From contig JABBOT010000012.1 of NCBI GenBank assembly GCA_016165875.1, forward strand, positions 12,460,984 through 12,524,983: 64,000 nt of DNA, read 5' to 3'. The translations under genes and the position numbers were made by a program. The notes below the pieces were generated by a model. That model ran no database searches and was not told the origin of the DNA. It saw only the letters and a program-made list of their open reading frames with translations. Position 1 is the stretch's first letter, and each line of letters begins with the position of its first letter. Source of the DNA: Acanthopleura granulata (taxonomy: Eukaryota > Mollusca > Polyplacophora > Chitonida > Chitonidae). Shown one piece after another: positions 1 to 11,091 of the stretch.

Positions 1-592
1 ACTTGTAAGTTTCATGTCTAACTTCTTTGCTGCGTACAGACGCAAGTCCCTGTTGAACTGCTTACTGCCAGTCCAACCCACCAATGCGTAAAAAAACTGA
101 CTGTAAGGGGAGATAATTAGGTCCACACGACGTGCCAACCAGTCTCGTTTCGAGTCTGCCAGTTCAACAGGTGTCTGACCGTTGGGACTGAGTTTCTGGC
201 GTTTTGGATTAGAGGCATAAGTATCTATGTCCAGACTGCCGCCACTCAAGGGACATTTGTTACTTTCACCCTTGATCTCGCAAATATTCTCTCGTTTAGA
301 CGACACATCCGCAGTGGCCTCCCCTGATAATGACGCTGGCTGAAGTGTACTGTGATTTTTAGATACTTTAATAATTCCCAGCCACTTTTCGAAGTGATCT
401 AACTGGCCTCGAGCACTGATCTTAAAATCTTTTTCCATGGCAGCATCCGTGTAAGTAGAACGCTCCAGGTTTCCACAGAGCACCAAATCTCGGCTCTCCA
501 GTCGCTTTAACAGATTTCCCAGAAGGCCGTGTTCTTCTCCTTCCACCGGATGTGTTATCAGCAAATCAACATCATGGCCTTTTGGCTTACCT
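1..592 (-). CDS. POLM: POLM exon 8: catalytic palm with a long insertion
   Basis: This exon is open across all 592 bases and holds all three metal-binding aspartates (320, 322 and 470). Between the strand ending LGIIKV (383-389) and RRVDLI (468-473) lie about 78 residues where I recall vertebrate Pol mu and TdT having about 20. The insertion is Ser/Glu/Lys-rich and contains NPKRQKLSP (442-450), which looks like a nuclear localisation signal. A segment of about 20 residues in the place of Loop 1 precedes LDHFEKW. It is unclear whether a splice donor lies just outside base 1. Confidence 0.9.
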
Positions 593-3500
593 CTGAAATA
601 TAATTCAGATATACCAGAAAAAAGTAAAATTTTATATATAAAGAAGAATGCTTCATGGTGGAATGAGGGCTATGAGATACCATGGAGCTGGCCGGTCAGT
701 GCTTCATTTCATACTGCAGCCTGATTTGACCGGACAGCCGACATCATCTGAAACGCTAACCAGGACGCTGACATCAAATCCCTTTCTATCACACTCACAA
801 TACCTCATCTTACTTTGTAATATCAAACTAAAAAGTGTGCTTCATGCTTGAGGAAAGTAAATGTGTATTTTAATGTGGAAAAAATCAAAGAATACCAAAT
901 AGTACTAATTTAATTTCTATTAACATCTATTTCCTAGGGTTGTCTTAGGTTGACTGCAAAAACTGATTAATTTGAGATTAAGTTGCTGATGAAAATTCCG
1001 ACTTGCACACCATATTGGTGGAAGACAATTTGCCCTCAATGAACATAAGACTGCACAACTGACCACTTACTGTCACCAAGTACCCTCAGTGAGTGCAGGG
1101 GATTTTGTATCAATTCTCTGTCCAAAGCTGAAATTGAACCAGAATCTGTTGTGCCTCATGCTGTGAAGAACTCACCTTCTAAAGCCTCCCGTCAATTCCA
1201 CAATAGCTCCTGGCAGAAGACTTTGCACCTCTCTGGAGACTAAGTGGACAATGAAGTCTGCCTCAGTACGACTTACTTCTGTAGTCAGGTCTGTGTGGAA
1301 GGCAAGTCCTGACAACACAAATCCATTAAAACGAAAAAAGCTGTCAATGGTGATCTCTGATGTGATCTTACATAAAGTTCCCATGAAAATCTCTTGCCTT
1401 TCACTGATATAACAGTAACTCGACAATGGTTAATGGTTTACTCCAGCCCCTCTGGTTCAATCTACTCAGAAAATTGGCTGCCTCCAGCTGGAAATCTTAT
1501 CCTAAACAGCTATTTCCTTCATGAAATTGTGAACCAACCTTCTGATGTATTTCCCCAAATAAGTCTCCACCCCGAAATCTCAACCTAACTGCTTTCCCAT
1601 CGAACATCCCACCCCAAAGAAAAGTTCAGCCAGAAATATTTTATCAAAAATTTCACATTCACCCCAAATTTACCCTTCAATCAGAAATAACCCAAACAAC
1701 AATCCAATCAGAAATCTTACTCAAAATAACCACTCAATCAGACATCTCACTCCGAACAATCTCCACATAAAGCACCCTAAACAACCCTCCAATTCAGAAA
1801 TCTCACCCCAAACAACTCTCCAATCAGAAATCTCACCCCAAACAACCCTCCAATCAGAAATCTCATCCCAAACAACTCTCCAATCAGAAATCTCACCTCA
1901 AACAACTCTCCAATCAAGAATCTTACACTGGACAATCCTTCACATATGAATCTCACCCGAAACAACCCTCCAATCAGGAATCTTACCGCAAACAACCCTC
2001 CAATCAGAAATCTCACCTCAAACAATCCTTCAATGAGGGAACAAACCCCAAACAATCCTCCAATCATGAAGCTTACCCCAAACAAACCTCCAATCTGAAA
2101 CCTTACCCGAAACAACTCTCCAATCAGAAATATTACCCAACACAACCCTCAAATTAGGAAACTTACCCCAAATAAATGTCCAATCAGAAATCTCACCCAA
2201 AACAACTCTCCAATCAAAAATCTTACCTGGCCTCTGTGGCTCAGTCGGTTAGCACACTAGCACAGCGCAATGACCCACAGCCTCCCAGCAATCCGGTTGC
2301 ATTGTCCAACTCATGCTAACTTCCTCCCTGGCCGTACCTGGGAAGGCCTGCCAGCAACCTGTGGATGGTTGTGGGTTTCCTCAGGGCTTCCCCAGGGCTC
2401 TGCCCGGTTCCTACCACCATAATGCTGGCCGCAGTCATATAAGTGAAATACTCTTGACATACTTACTCTTGAAATACTTACCACAAACAACCCTCCAATC
2501 AGGAAATTTATCACAAACAACCCTTCAATCAGGAAACTTACCACAAACAACCCTTCAATCAGGAAACTTACCTCAAACAACCTGACAATCTGAAAATGTA
2601 CCCCAAACAACGCTCCAATCAGCATCTCTTACCCCAAACAACCCTCCAATCAGAAAAGCTGTGGATGTTTTTCCTAGCATCTTCCACACTGGTCCAGCCT
2701 TTCTCAATCCACCTTTTAGCTGTGGATGGGCCAATGCCAAATACAGATGTAAATTCCTGAATAAACAGACATGGAAGTCAATGACAAGGTTAATTTACTT
2801 CATGTCCCAAGTGAAAATATTTCTAAACCATTCTATTTATAATGACTCTTTGTAATGGGACTTACTGCCCAGGGACTTACGAATATATTGTCATATATCT
2901 GATATATTTCTGTATTCCACATATGAATATAAGTCACTTATATACATATCATAATAATCTGAGAATAGGACAAAATATATACAGTGTGAAAACACGTGGA
3001 AAGGTCTTGGAAATAAGACACTGGTGTTTAATCAGGTTTTCCATGGACAGGCTTGGTCTGGTTGCATGTATATTGATTTACTTAATCACTGTTGTTCATT
3101 AGCTCCAGGTTTAGATGGCACTGATTTGTGTATATCCCCTATTTCGGTTATTCATAAAATTCATAAACACTTTTCTGATGACTTGTAGGTTATCAGAAGG
3201 CTCAAGTGTATTGATCTTGCCACTGATTCATCAAGATAATGGGATGAAATGAATGCTTCTGTCTTTACATGGAATTTAGTGGAAAATGTTAGACATTTTG
3301 GGAGGCTGATTGAAGGTGTTTTGTATTTATATTGTTGGTTTATATACACCCTGAATATATGTGTAAATGGCAAGCTATGCTCCAGCCTTGGCTCAATCTG
3401 GATAACTGCAGTTGCCAAGCTGTCTAGACCATCTCACTAACCAAACTGATGCTGTGCATGTACAGGTGAAATCTTTCAAGTAGAGCATGAAAAGATAAGG

Positions 3501-6500
3501 AAGGAAATAAATTACTGCACTTTCCTTGAAAACATGGTTGAAAAAAGACTACCAGTTTATGGAGCAATTTTGGGGGGGGGGGGGGAATATTACTGTGGTC
3601 ACATATAAATGGACTTTCAGGCCTGAAAATGATACCTTGGATGCCAACAGTTGGGTTTTTCAAATAAAAAATTAATGAAACCTTCCAACAGATTTTAGGT
3701 AAAATACGGTAGTTTTGGTGGTGAAACTCACACGTTCCTTGTAGTATGTCATCCTGTGTTCCAGAATTACATGTAGGTAAAATAAGCAATTCAGTCCTCA
3801 AAATTTTCAGTTTAATACAATAATCCATGAATTGGCTTTCATGTATGAGGACAGGTGAAACTTCATAAACCTGACCATATCGGAACATAAAATACAGGTG
3901 GCATTAATGTTCACCTTCATCAGCCTGAACCAATCATCTTGTTTGATCTTCTCGACTTCATCTGAGGCCCCCTCTTCTAAAATATCCTGTCAAATAATAA
4001 GGTATTTACAAAGTTTCTTTAATACCGAAAAAGACAAACTGCATCACAATTATTCACTTCATCATGTATTCACAAAAATCAATAATGTATGAGGAATACC
4101 ATACCATCCACACAGCTAAGATGTACTATGCTTGTTGACAGAGCCTTCATAGTCACCTTGCACAATTTCCTGGTACTTACTTGCTATTCTGCTCTTCAAA
4201 ACTAAGCAGTTCTTCAAGTAGGTCGTTTAGCCTGTTAAGCTGATCTGTCAAATTTCTGACAGAAAGGCCGCAGGTCTCTTAACATGGATCATTCACTTAC
4301 TGAAGGGCCTGAGAAGAAGTTAACACCAGATCCTGAACAGAGTTATCTCGAAGCTGTGGTGAATTGGGGTTTACCAATCATTGCACAAAACAGAGCAAAT
4401 AGTCTACAACAGTGTATAAGATATATATATATATATATATGTGCATAATCTGCAACAGTTGTAACATTCCACAAAAGTCAATGTCATGTAAGGTTTATAC
4501 AAAGTTTTATAAAAGTGACCCCAGCTTTATTTAAAAGAACACATCCACAAACATCGACTAATAAACCTATAAAGAATAATGTCCTTACTTGCCATGGCAA
4601 CATAAACGATACTGAAAACATGCGATAAATACACATCATACGACTACATGAGGACATGTGTATCGTGCTACCATGATAATCTTCTTGCTGTGTCCCCCCA
4701 AATCCTTCAGGGCTTCGACCTGACTCATGCTGGTGACTGGGAACGACAGGCTCTTCAAGACACAGGAGGCGCGGCGAAATGCCAGCGCCCGGGAGTAATC
4801 CTGCTCGCTGTCTCGGAGCTCTGCGTGACGCTGTACAATTTCCAAGGCATTCTGAAAGAACGGAAAACAACCCTTGTTAAGCGGCGATGGGATTTTAGGT
4901 TAATGGTTTTTCACAGGATACTTTCTGGCATCTTAAATACATGACCAAGTATCACAACAGGACAACTTACATGGCATAAAGAAACTTAGTCATTGAAATT
5001 CCACGTACTGACCTCTACCACCATTACAACCACATATGTACATGTACCACTGATTCATCACTATGAAAGGTATGTTAATGGCTGTTCTACTTTCCTTCCT
5101 GTTGTCACAGTGGGTTTGGGATTGTTGCATTGGCTATCCAGATCAGAGAATAAAACAAATACATGTAATTCTTTCATCATGATGCAGAGGAGTTTTTTTG
5201 GCTGGAGAGCAAATGGCGCAAATGTGACGTCTGTGTGTATCAAATAGACAAGTTGCGTGATCCAACTTCACAGTTTCTACTGGATCAGGAGATTTGCCAC
5301 ATGGATTCCTTCAAGCTTAGCCTGATTGCCTTCTTCAGACCAGTATCACATACATTGAATGCAGGATTAAATGTAAATTAAAGCAACAAACACTAACAGT
5401 AAACCTTGCGTTGTGATGCTGTAAGCAGGTCACCCTCTGACAGGCCCAGTCAGCAATGTGATCATTTTTGACATCAGCAGTGCTCTCCCCTAGCTCTGTC
5501 TGCGAAACAGAATATCATCAAGTTGTTATGACAATCATGTTGGTTCTAAAACCCGAAAGAATATCAGGCAGAAAATGCAGAATAGGTTTCAATTCGAAGT
5601 TCCAGAAAACAAATCTCCCTGAACTGCATATTAAGAATTTTAAAACTTTTCAATATTCGTTTAAGGAATACATATAGATGTATACCTTTGTCTCTTCTTT
5701 TAGCCTGTGTCTGTCCTCAATCTGAACTGGCTGCCCAGCCTTCATGGAGTCAGTGAACCAAGTCATTGTCAACATCTCACAATTTTTACTCAAATCATCT
5801 TTTTCCACTTTCAAACAGCGTAACAGCTGCTCCTGAGTTTCAAATTCTGTCACAATGTGTGTCACTTCTGGCCTGAACAGAAAACATGACATAAGATCAC
5901 AGGAAAGATATTACAGAATTTCAATGAAACAAAAGACAACTCAATGGTGTAGAAATTTCATACGTAAAATTGCTTCTAATGATCATGTCTCACATAAGTT
6001 TTCGTGCAGTAGTGTCCTTCGATCAAGTTACAGTATTTGGATATGGAACTCATTAACTTGTTTTTATGCCATAATTTCTTGTTTCATACTGCGTATTTTT
6101 AATGTAGTACACCAAATGATTATGCTTATCAACTCATACTTTTGTTGTCAAGTATCAAATGGCTCACTGTCAGCAGCACTTCTGGAGTCAGTCCAGCTCT
6201 ATGCAGGCATTAAAAATAATCAGGAAACTGATATTTCTATTGCTGTCTGACAGTGTGGTACAATAATCTTCATTATCCCACATCAGTCAAAATCCTTTGC
6301 TTTTCATTGGACAGCAGTGGTCACGTGGAGATGTGTATATCTCTGAATCCTGCAGCAGATGCTATATCCATCTGATAACTCAACAGCAGGGACAACGGCG
6401 TAGCATAAGGCCTCTGTTAACTGATAGTTAGATACTTTTGCCGATAATAATAATGCATCGTTTTCATTATTTGATGCTTTTTAGAAAAGGGACATAACTC

Positions 6501-9500
6501 ACAATTCATTTAAGCTCCGTACGATTATCTGGTGTTGTCCGCAAAGGACTGTCTAGTAGGGAAACCAGGGCAATCGCACCACCGGTGACAAGTGAGACGA
6601 GGTGTTCGATTGGCCGTCACAACACTGGCAAAACCAGTATCATCACCAATTCGTAATTGCGACCAACATTTATTTTATTCTCAATGCTTCTAGGCTAGCG
6701 TAGTTATTTCCTGTACCATGTTATTCCCTTAAAGAGTGCATTTAGTTGGGTGGCTCTATGGGAACAAGGTAACGTGTTTCCAAACAAAATGACTATCATC
6801 TGCATAGGCAGTGTCACAGACAATCTTCCGAAGATACTGGCCAACCCATTGGCAAAATCGTTTCTTGAAGCTGACAGTTTGGCAGCTGTATGTGCAATGC
6901 TTCTCCACTGCATAAACAACCACAAACAGTATGTAATAAACAAACTCATTGTTCAGCATGGGCAATCATGGATAGCTATTGACCACTCCGACACTTTCGA
7001 AACATCTTCCCTTAAAACTGAAATTAGCCCAAGGCGGTCGTCGACAATAAAAGTGAGTGTGTCGCCAAAAACTTTAAATGAAAATGCAACAACAACAGAT
7101 AAGAGCACGGCACCAGACAATCTGAAGTGATATTAAGTGATGCAATATGACCTATTTGCACCACATGCCATGTTGTATTCCCATCCTTATTTTCAATGAT
7201 TTTGCAAGTGATTATGTACATGCTGTGGTTTATTTGTGAATGTATTGAAATTGTAATTATTTTGAGATGGTTATTTTCACTGTTTAATGTGATTTTTCAG
7301 AATTACCTGTTTTCAAACAATAAAATCATTTTGGTTTCTATGAATATAATCTTTGAGTGTTTTCTTTTCTAAGATGCACGATAAATGTCCTAATACTTCA
7401 ATCACACAAAAATGTTTCAACTTGAGAGGTGATTAAATTATTAGCACATCTGATGCCCATTGAAACCCAGTCAAGATATTGACCAGTGTCCAGTTGCACA
7501 AAGCCACCTTTAGGCTTAAGGTATCCCTTTCACTTTTTCTTCTTCCATACTGCTGTATCTATCCGTTTTACAATAGGAAGTCCTGCGATGCATGTCTAGG
7601 TATCTTTGTACAAATTGAGAGGGATCTCTTGCATCTGATGCAGCAAACAGCATCATCATTTCAAAAGCTGAGGTCATGAGGTCTAACAATTAATTAACCA
7701 AGGCCTAACCATGGTAACAGCTGTACATGTAGTGTGATATAGCGTTACGACGTCACAAAGGAATGTTGACAGAACACTGTCAATGACATTATGACCTCAC
7801 AGTTTTGATATCACTGTACCTTGACGAGTCAGGAAATTACTGCCGAAGTTTATTTTGTTTTTCAAGCAATACATTTCAGTCTACTTTTGAGGATCTTCTA
7901 CAGTGTAAATTCGTTACACGGGTACTAAGTGACAGGATATGAAACTATATGGGGTCAGTAACCCTCATAATGGGGTGAGCTGTTACTGACCCCAAATAGT
8001 ATCCCGTCACTTAGTAACCATGTAACTAATATAATCTAGCCTAAAATTAAGAGACATAAAAAAACTTTTGCCGACAAAGTCCGATCTGATAAATTAAATT
8101 CAAGCGTGGACCACATTCGCTGAGTTGGTTTTCGCAACTATGCAGTAATTTCCTTGAGAGATACCCATGGATGCGCTGTCAGATTTAATGTCACTTGTAC
8201 ATTTTCTGAATGTAGGACATATTCCTCCCTAGACAATCCCCCCCCCCACCTCAGACACTCCTCCCCTGTCAACCCCCCCAATAATTCCTCCCCCGACAAT
8301 CCCCCTCCCTTGGACAATTTCCCCTCTCTATATACAACAATAAATGGTACAATACTTTTAATATTGCAACAGTTATATGTCAATCATAGCCGACATGAAT
8401 GAGTAATTATTAAGTCAAAACAATACTCCTCCTACAGGTTTTATCTGATTTCAGTGAAACTTGGTTTCAGTGTAGGTTCCATAAAGATACATAATTCGTA
8501 CTATCGATTTTCTAATTCGATGACTGGTTGTCCACCTTCCCAGCTGTTCATCGAGCAAAAATGTTATTAGTTACTGGTACAGTTTTTGTCCAATTTCAAC
8601 CTGCAGGTTAGTATTAACCTGCAATACTGATAGTCCACTGTCCTTTATGCATACATAATTTTGTAATCAACAATTTTGTCCCAACAAGTAGAGCCACCGT
8701 CTCATCACAGATTCTGGTCTCATGCCTTTTAATCAAGCATGATAAAAGAGTAAGATAAAACATACGAAATTTTTTCGTCATGGCCACACACAGGTAATCC
8801 TTTCTACCTATATACAAGACGATATGTTTGAACTTGAATTAAATACCAATAAAAGATTAGAAAGACACACTTTAATAAAATCGCTTATTATAATGAGGGA
8901 CATTTTCATGCTGTTCTCCTGGTTGAATTTAGTCAAAAATTTTCTAACGGAATGCTTTTCCTTGATATCTTCACTTTTTGTCCGTGTGTCCAATACCTGT
9001 TATTCCTTCAGGAACTGCCCGTTTCTCCAATGTAGTGTTTGTTGTAACCACAACATGTTATGACATAATTTAAATAGCTGGAATCGTAGTTCATATTATC
9101 ATTAACTTAAATTACATAAATAATAATTGATTGTCAAAATATAATATACATATTAAAGTACATGTAATAATAAAATATAGAGTTTATTTTCTTCAATATA
9201 TATATGGAGGAATTGCCGGGGGGAGGGGATATGCCTATTCCCCACATTTTCTAGTAACCTACAATGGCACATAACTTAGTGCATTCACCGTCCCTGCTGC
9301 TCATGTTCAGATATTTCACCAGTGCTGGGAGTTACAGTGTTTTAACAGGTTGCTATTTTGGTCACGTGGTAAGGATATGGCCTCATTTCATTTACAAGAC
9401 TGCGTTTCACCATAAACATCTGAGAATATGACAGAAATCTTAACTTTACACTGTAAATTACAACTTCCCGAAATCGTACGCAAACACGAAAACTGGCTCC

Positions 9501-9696
9501 ACAGTATTGACTTTGCACTGAAAAGAAAAGAGCAGAAGGTTTAACTGTCCGCATACCTGTATGTATCAGCAAGTTTAATGTTTCTTTTCAAAGCTGCTCT
9601 CCTAAGGTCTTGATATCTCCTCTTTTGAATTCTTTGAGGAACAATGTACAGAAGGGGCCGATCTTTCGTATACGAAATTTTGACACTTCCCGCCAT
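1..9696 (-). CDS. POLM: DNA polymerase mu / TdT-like family X polymerase (3' end off window)
   Basis: Template-dependent or -independent nucleotide addition during end joining in the nucleus is the known role of this family. Exons (minus): 9696-9557, 5872-5686, 5499-5398, 4851-4672, 3986-3915, 2756-2633, 1308-1176, 592-1; all joins keep frame and give 510 codons. Order: BRCT (residues about 14-108, with VTHIVTE and MTWFTDSM), 8-kDa domain (about 145-230, RALAFRRASCVLKSL), helix-hairpin-helix (FTSVFGIG, 229-236), TGGFRRGK then GHDVDLLI with catalytic Asp320 and Asp322, third Asp470 in RRVDLI, and ALVGWTGSKQFNRDL (482-496). The last roughly 40-60 residues lie beyond base 1. The start ATG sits in an 'aacatggcggg' context at the head of the BRCT. 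TdT and Pol mu cannot be separated safely from this; Pol lambda is less likely because the GGFRRGK-GHDVD spacing and the LxGWTGS motif fit mu/TdT. The identity is family knowledge; the exon joins are seen in the sequence. Confidence 0.93.
1176..1308 (-). CDS. POLM: POLM exon 7 (TGGFRRGK motif)
   Basis: The exon starts after ttgtcag and ends AGAAG before gtgag. It encodes LAFHTDLTTEV and LPGAIVELTGGFRR; the TGGFRRGK turn is completed by exon 8. Splice phases are 1 in and 2 out, matching exons 6 and 8. The motif binds the incoming dNTP triphosphate in family X polymerases. Confidence 0.9.
1596..2660 (-). repeat. Minisatellite 1: 30-bp unit copied from POLM exon 6 donor
   Basis: About 25-30 units of 30 bp fill the 5' end of POLM intron 6. 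On the + strand each reads roughly CAATCAGAAATCTCA followed by CCCCAAACAACCCTC; on the gene strand this is the last 20-odd bases of exon 6 plus its gtaaga donor. The unit nearest the gene is the real exon/intron boundary at 2633. Units below 1780 are degenerate. A SINE (2229-2462) interrupts the array. Confidence 0.95.
2229..2462 (+). mobile_element. tRNA-derived SINE inside minisatellite 1
   Basis: The head GGCCTCTGTGGCTCAGTCGG resembles a tRNA A box, and the core has the family blocks 'ggatggttgtgggtttcc' and 'ccataatgctggccgc'. The tail ends 'agtgaaatactcttga', so the usual AATA tail is missing. It splits the 30-bp array. Confidence 0.85.
2633..4851 (-). CDS. POLM: POLM exons 4-6 (8-kDa domain and fingers)
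   Basis: Exon 4 (4851-4672) encodes NALEIVQRHAEL and the RALAFRRASCVLKSL helix. Exon 5 (3986-3915, 24 codons) encodes DILEEGASDEVEKI and ends FRLMK. Exon 6 (2756-2633) opens EFTSVFGIGPSTAKRW, the helix-hairpin-helix that binds primer DNA. All introns here are phase 0 except the last, which is phase 1. Exon 6 ends in GATTGGAGGGTTGTTTGGG before gtaagag; this end and donor are the template of the 30-bp minisatellite that fills the next intron. Confidence 0.88.
4421..4440. repeat. TA dinucleotide microsatellite
   Basis: About 10 TA repeats in a POLM intron. Other simple runs are poly-G at 3572-3585 and poly-A at 50585-50605. Confidence 0.9.
5398..5872 (-). CDS. POLM: POLM exons 2-3 (rest of BRCT and linker)
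   Basis: Exon 2 is 5872-5686 (acceptor ttcag, donor gtatac) and carries VTHIVTE and the conserved Trp of BRCT in MTWFTDSMKAGQPV. Exon 3 is 5499-5398 (acceptor cgcag, donor gttagt); it encodes an acidic linker followed by DWACQRVT, matching the ACQR segment that precedes the 8-kDa domain in TdT/Pol mu. A nearer donor at 5405 (gtttac) would break frame with exon 4, so the gttagt donor was chosen; it gives ARFT joined to NALEI, as expected for the family. Confidence 0.85.
6750..7130 (+). CDS. Possible nested small gene, 126 aa, unknown
   Basis: This is an uninterrupted ORF on the strand opposite to the POLM host intron. The N-terminal two thirds look like a compact protein (CIGSVTDNLPKI, AVCAMLLHCINNHKQYV) and the C-terminal third is Ser/Thr/Lys-rich. 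A canonical AATAAA lies at 7319-7324, about 190 bases past the stop. I do not recognise the protein. It could be a retrocopy, the last exon of an antisense transcript, or a chance ORF. Confidence 0.3.
   Translation: MALWEQGNVFPNKMTIICIGSVTDNLPKILANPLAKSFLEADSLAAVCAMLLHCINNHKQYVINKLIVQHGQSWIAIDHSDTFETSSLKTEISPRRSSTIKVSVSPKTLNENATTTDKSTAPDNLK
7319..7324 (+). terminator. Polyadenylation signal AATAAA
   Basis: AATAAA downstream of the 6750-7130 ORF and followed by a T-rich stretch. By itself this is weak evidence for a transcript end. Confidence 0.3.
7910..8033. mobile_element. Hairpin MITE, about 124 bp
   Basis: Two arms of about 50 bases are imperfect inverted repeats: left has 'tactaagtgac' and 'ggggtcagtaac', right has 'gttactgacccc' and 'gtcacttagtaacc'. 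A loop of about 20 bases lies between them. It looks like a short non-autonomous DNA transposon; no target duplication was firmly identified. Confidence 0.65.
9557..9696 (-). CDS. POLM: POLM coding exon 1 (start of BRCT domain)
   Basis: The exon begins at an ATG (revcomp of 9694-9696) and reads MAGSVKISYTKDRPLLYIVP, followed by a basic helix rich in Arg/Lys. It ends TAC-AG before a gtatgc donor, and the leftover AG joins the G of the next exon to make Arg just before PEVTHIV. This is the usual split of a BRCT beta1-alpha1 from beta2 in this family. The ORF is short and has no database check, but the exact phase match to the next BRCT exon is strong support for the start. Confidence 0.85.
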
Positions 9697-11091
9697 GTTC
9701 ATTATTACATCACACAACATTCACATATCCAGATTGACTTTGTTTGTTTGACCTACTTTTTTCCTTTCCTGTTAGTTGGGGTTAGTGGCGAAACCGTCAC
9801 TGTCTGGGCCCAGTAGTGATCGCAAAAACTGTCTAGGTTCATAAACTAAATATTCCATCGATGTCCATAAGATGAAAGTTCACGTCAACATAAATCTAAT
9901 TTCAAAATCTCTAGTAATTCTAACCCATTTTGGCCCATAAGTTGTACAAGTGGAGCCACTTACTATGGTGGATTACCGTAATGGGACCGCTATTTTGGGG
10001 AAATTTTCATGACGTAACACGCCATAAACCTACAAGAAAGTTGTGAATGTTAACCACATTAGTTTTAATAGTTAAATCCCGCTGCTTAACACCACAGAGG
10101 ACCGTTCATCTGGCCAGTCAATCTATTCTCTGGGTCATTTAAGCTGCTCACCTCATTAATGCTAAAACTAATGCTTATTATAATTATATCACTTCCTCAC
10201 CGTAAAATACCATAAAATACCAATTTTTATTTGCCTATGGTAACTGAATTTGTCATTTTTTCTTTCTTTTTTATTTATTTATTTTTTTTGGAAAGATGTG
10301 GCTACGAATAAGTTACTTCTCTACCCAGGGAAAAAAACATGGGACCGCATTGTGACGGGCTTAGACATTTTATGTGCGATGTTGACCTTGTTTCACTGTT
10401 TGGCCGGCAAACGCTGGATATATCTTGCCATTTTCATTTAAGACGAACTTTGAAGCCAACGAACAGTAACGAGAACAGATCCGTAACATAGCTACACATC
10501 GAAAGAAAATGGTAAATTTTTTGTGACACTACCTTTTCATTTGTCGTCGTTATTTGACAGATACTCACAAAGTTTTTGTTCTGCGAAATTTCAAAACGTG
10601 GGGTCATCCAAAGTGCAGTATTGACAGTATTTGCAAATAATAAATCAAAGTCACAAGCAAATGTAAATCATAAGTACCATGCACAGACATCGTCGTCCAC
10701 AAAGATAAATGCACATATATTTAAAGATCCTGACCATGTTTGTTATAATTTTAGAGCGCTACAGGTGGAAATTTGTAGGCATAAATTTATGGCACATTAC
10801 ATGCAGCTGCAACAGTAATTTTTATACACGCATTTGTACAGTCCTTCACACTTGCAACTTGAAATGCGTTTTAAATGCATTATAATAAATTTGTATTAGC
10901 AGAATTTAATTATTCAAAATTTTTCCCTGAAAGATCAAAACACTGGAGCACCCATGATTGCACTTTTGTTAGCCTGACTGAAATATAGTTCTGAAGTCAA
11001 ACGTTCTTTGTTTTTATTCTCTTGATTTACATATCTTTGTTATTTCTTTTCTTCAGCCACATTTATGTAGGCCTAGGTACAGGATGATTGA
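9697..11091. other. Intergenic region between POLM and channel gene (head-to-head)
   Basis: The two genes diverge from this 1.4-kb gap, so it must hold or border both promoters. No TATA box is placed with confidence. A pyrimidine tract ending ttcttttcttcag at 11056 looks like a 3' splice site, so the channel's first coding exon probably begins at 11057 with an upstream untranslated exon. Confidence 0.5.

Larger units (their letters stand above)
5873..9556 (-). other. POLM intron 1 (3.7 kb)
   Basis: No further POLM exon is needed or seen here: exons 1 and 2 join in frame. The interval holds a possible nested plus-strand ORF (6750-7130), a hairpin MITE (7910-8033), C-rich runs near 8240-8320 and AT-rich sequence around 9060-9200. 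Confidence 0.7.

Noticed and set aside
1777..2145. 122-codon reverse ORF with FLIGGLFGVR repeats
   Set aside because: Product of the 30-bp minisatellite in a frame different from POLM exon 6.
1596..2660. CRISPR-like regular repeats
   Set aside because: Units are directly tandem without unique spacers and lie in a eukaryotic intron; the same holds for the other three arrays.
4199..4246. Exon-like segment with acceptor and gtaagt on the minus strand (NRLNDLLEELLSFEEQ)
   Set aside because: POLM exons 4 and 5 join perfectly without it, and including it breaks the frame.
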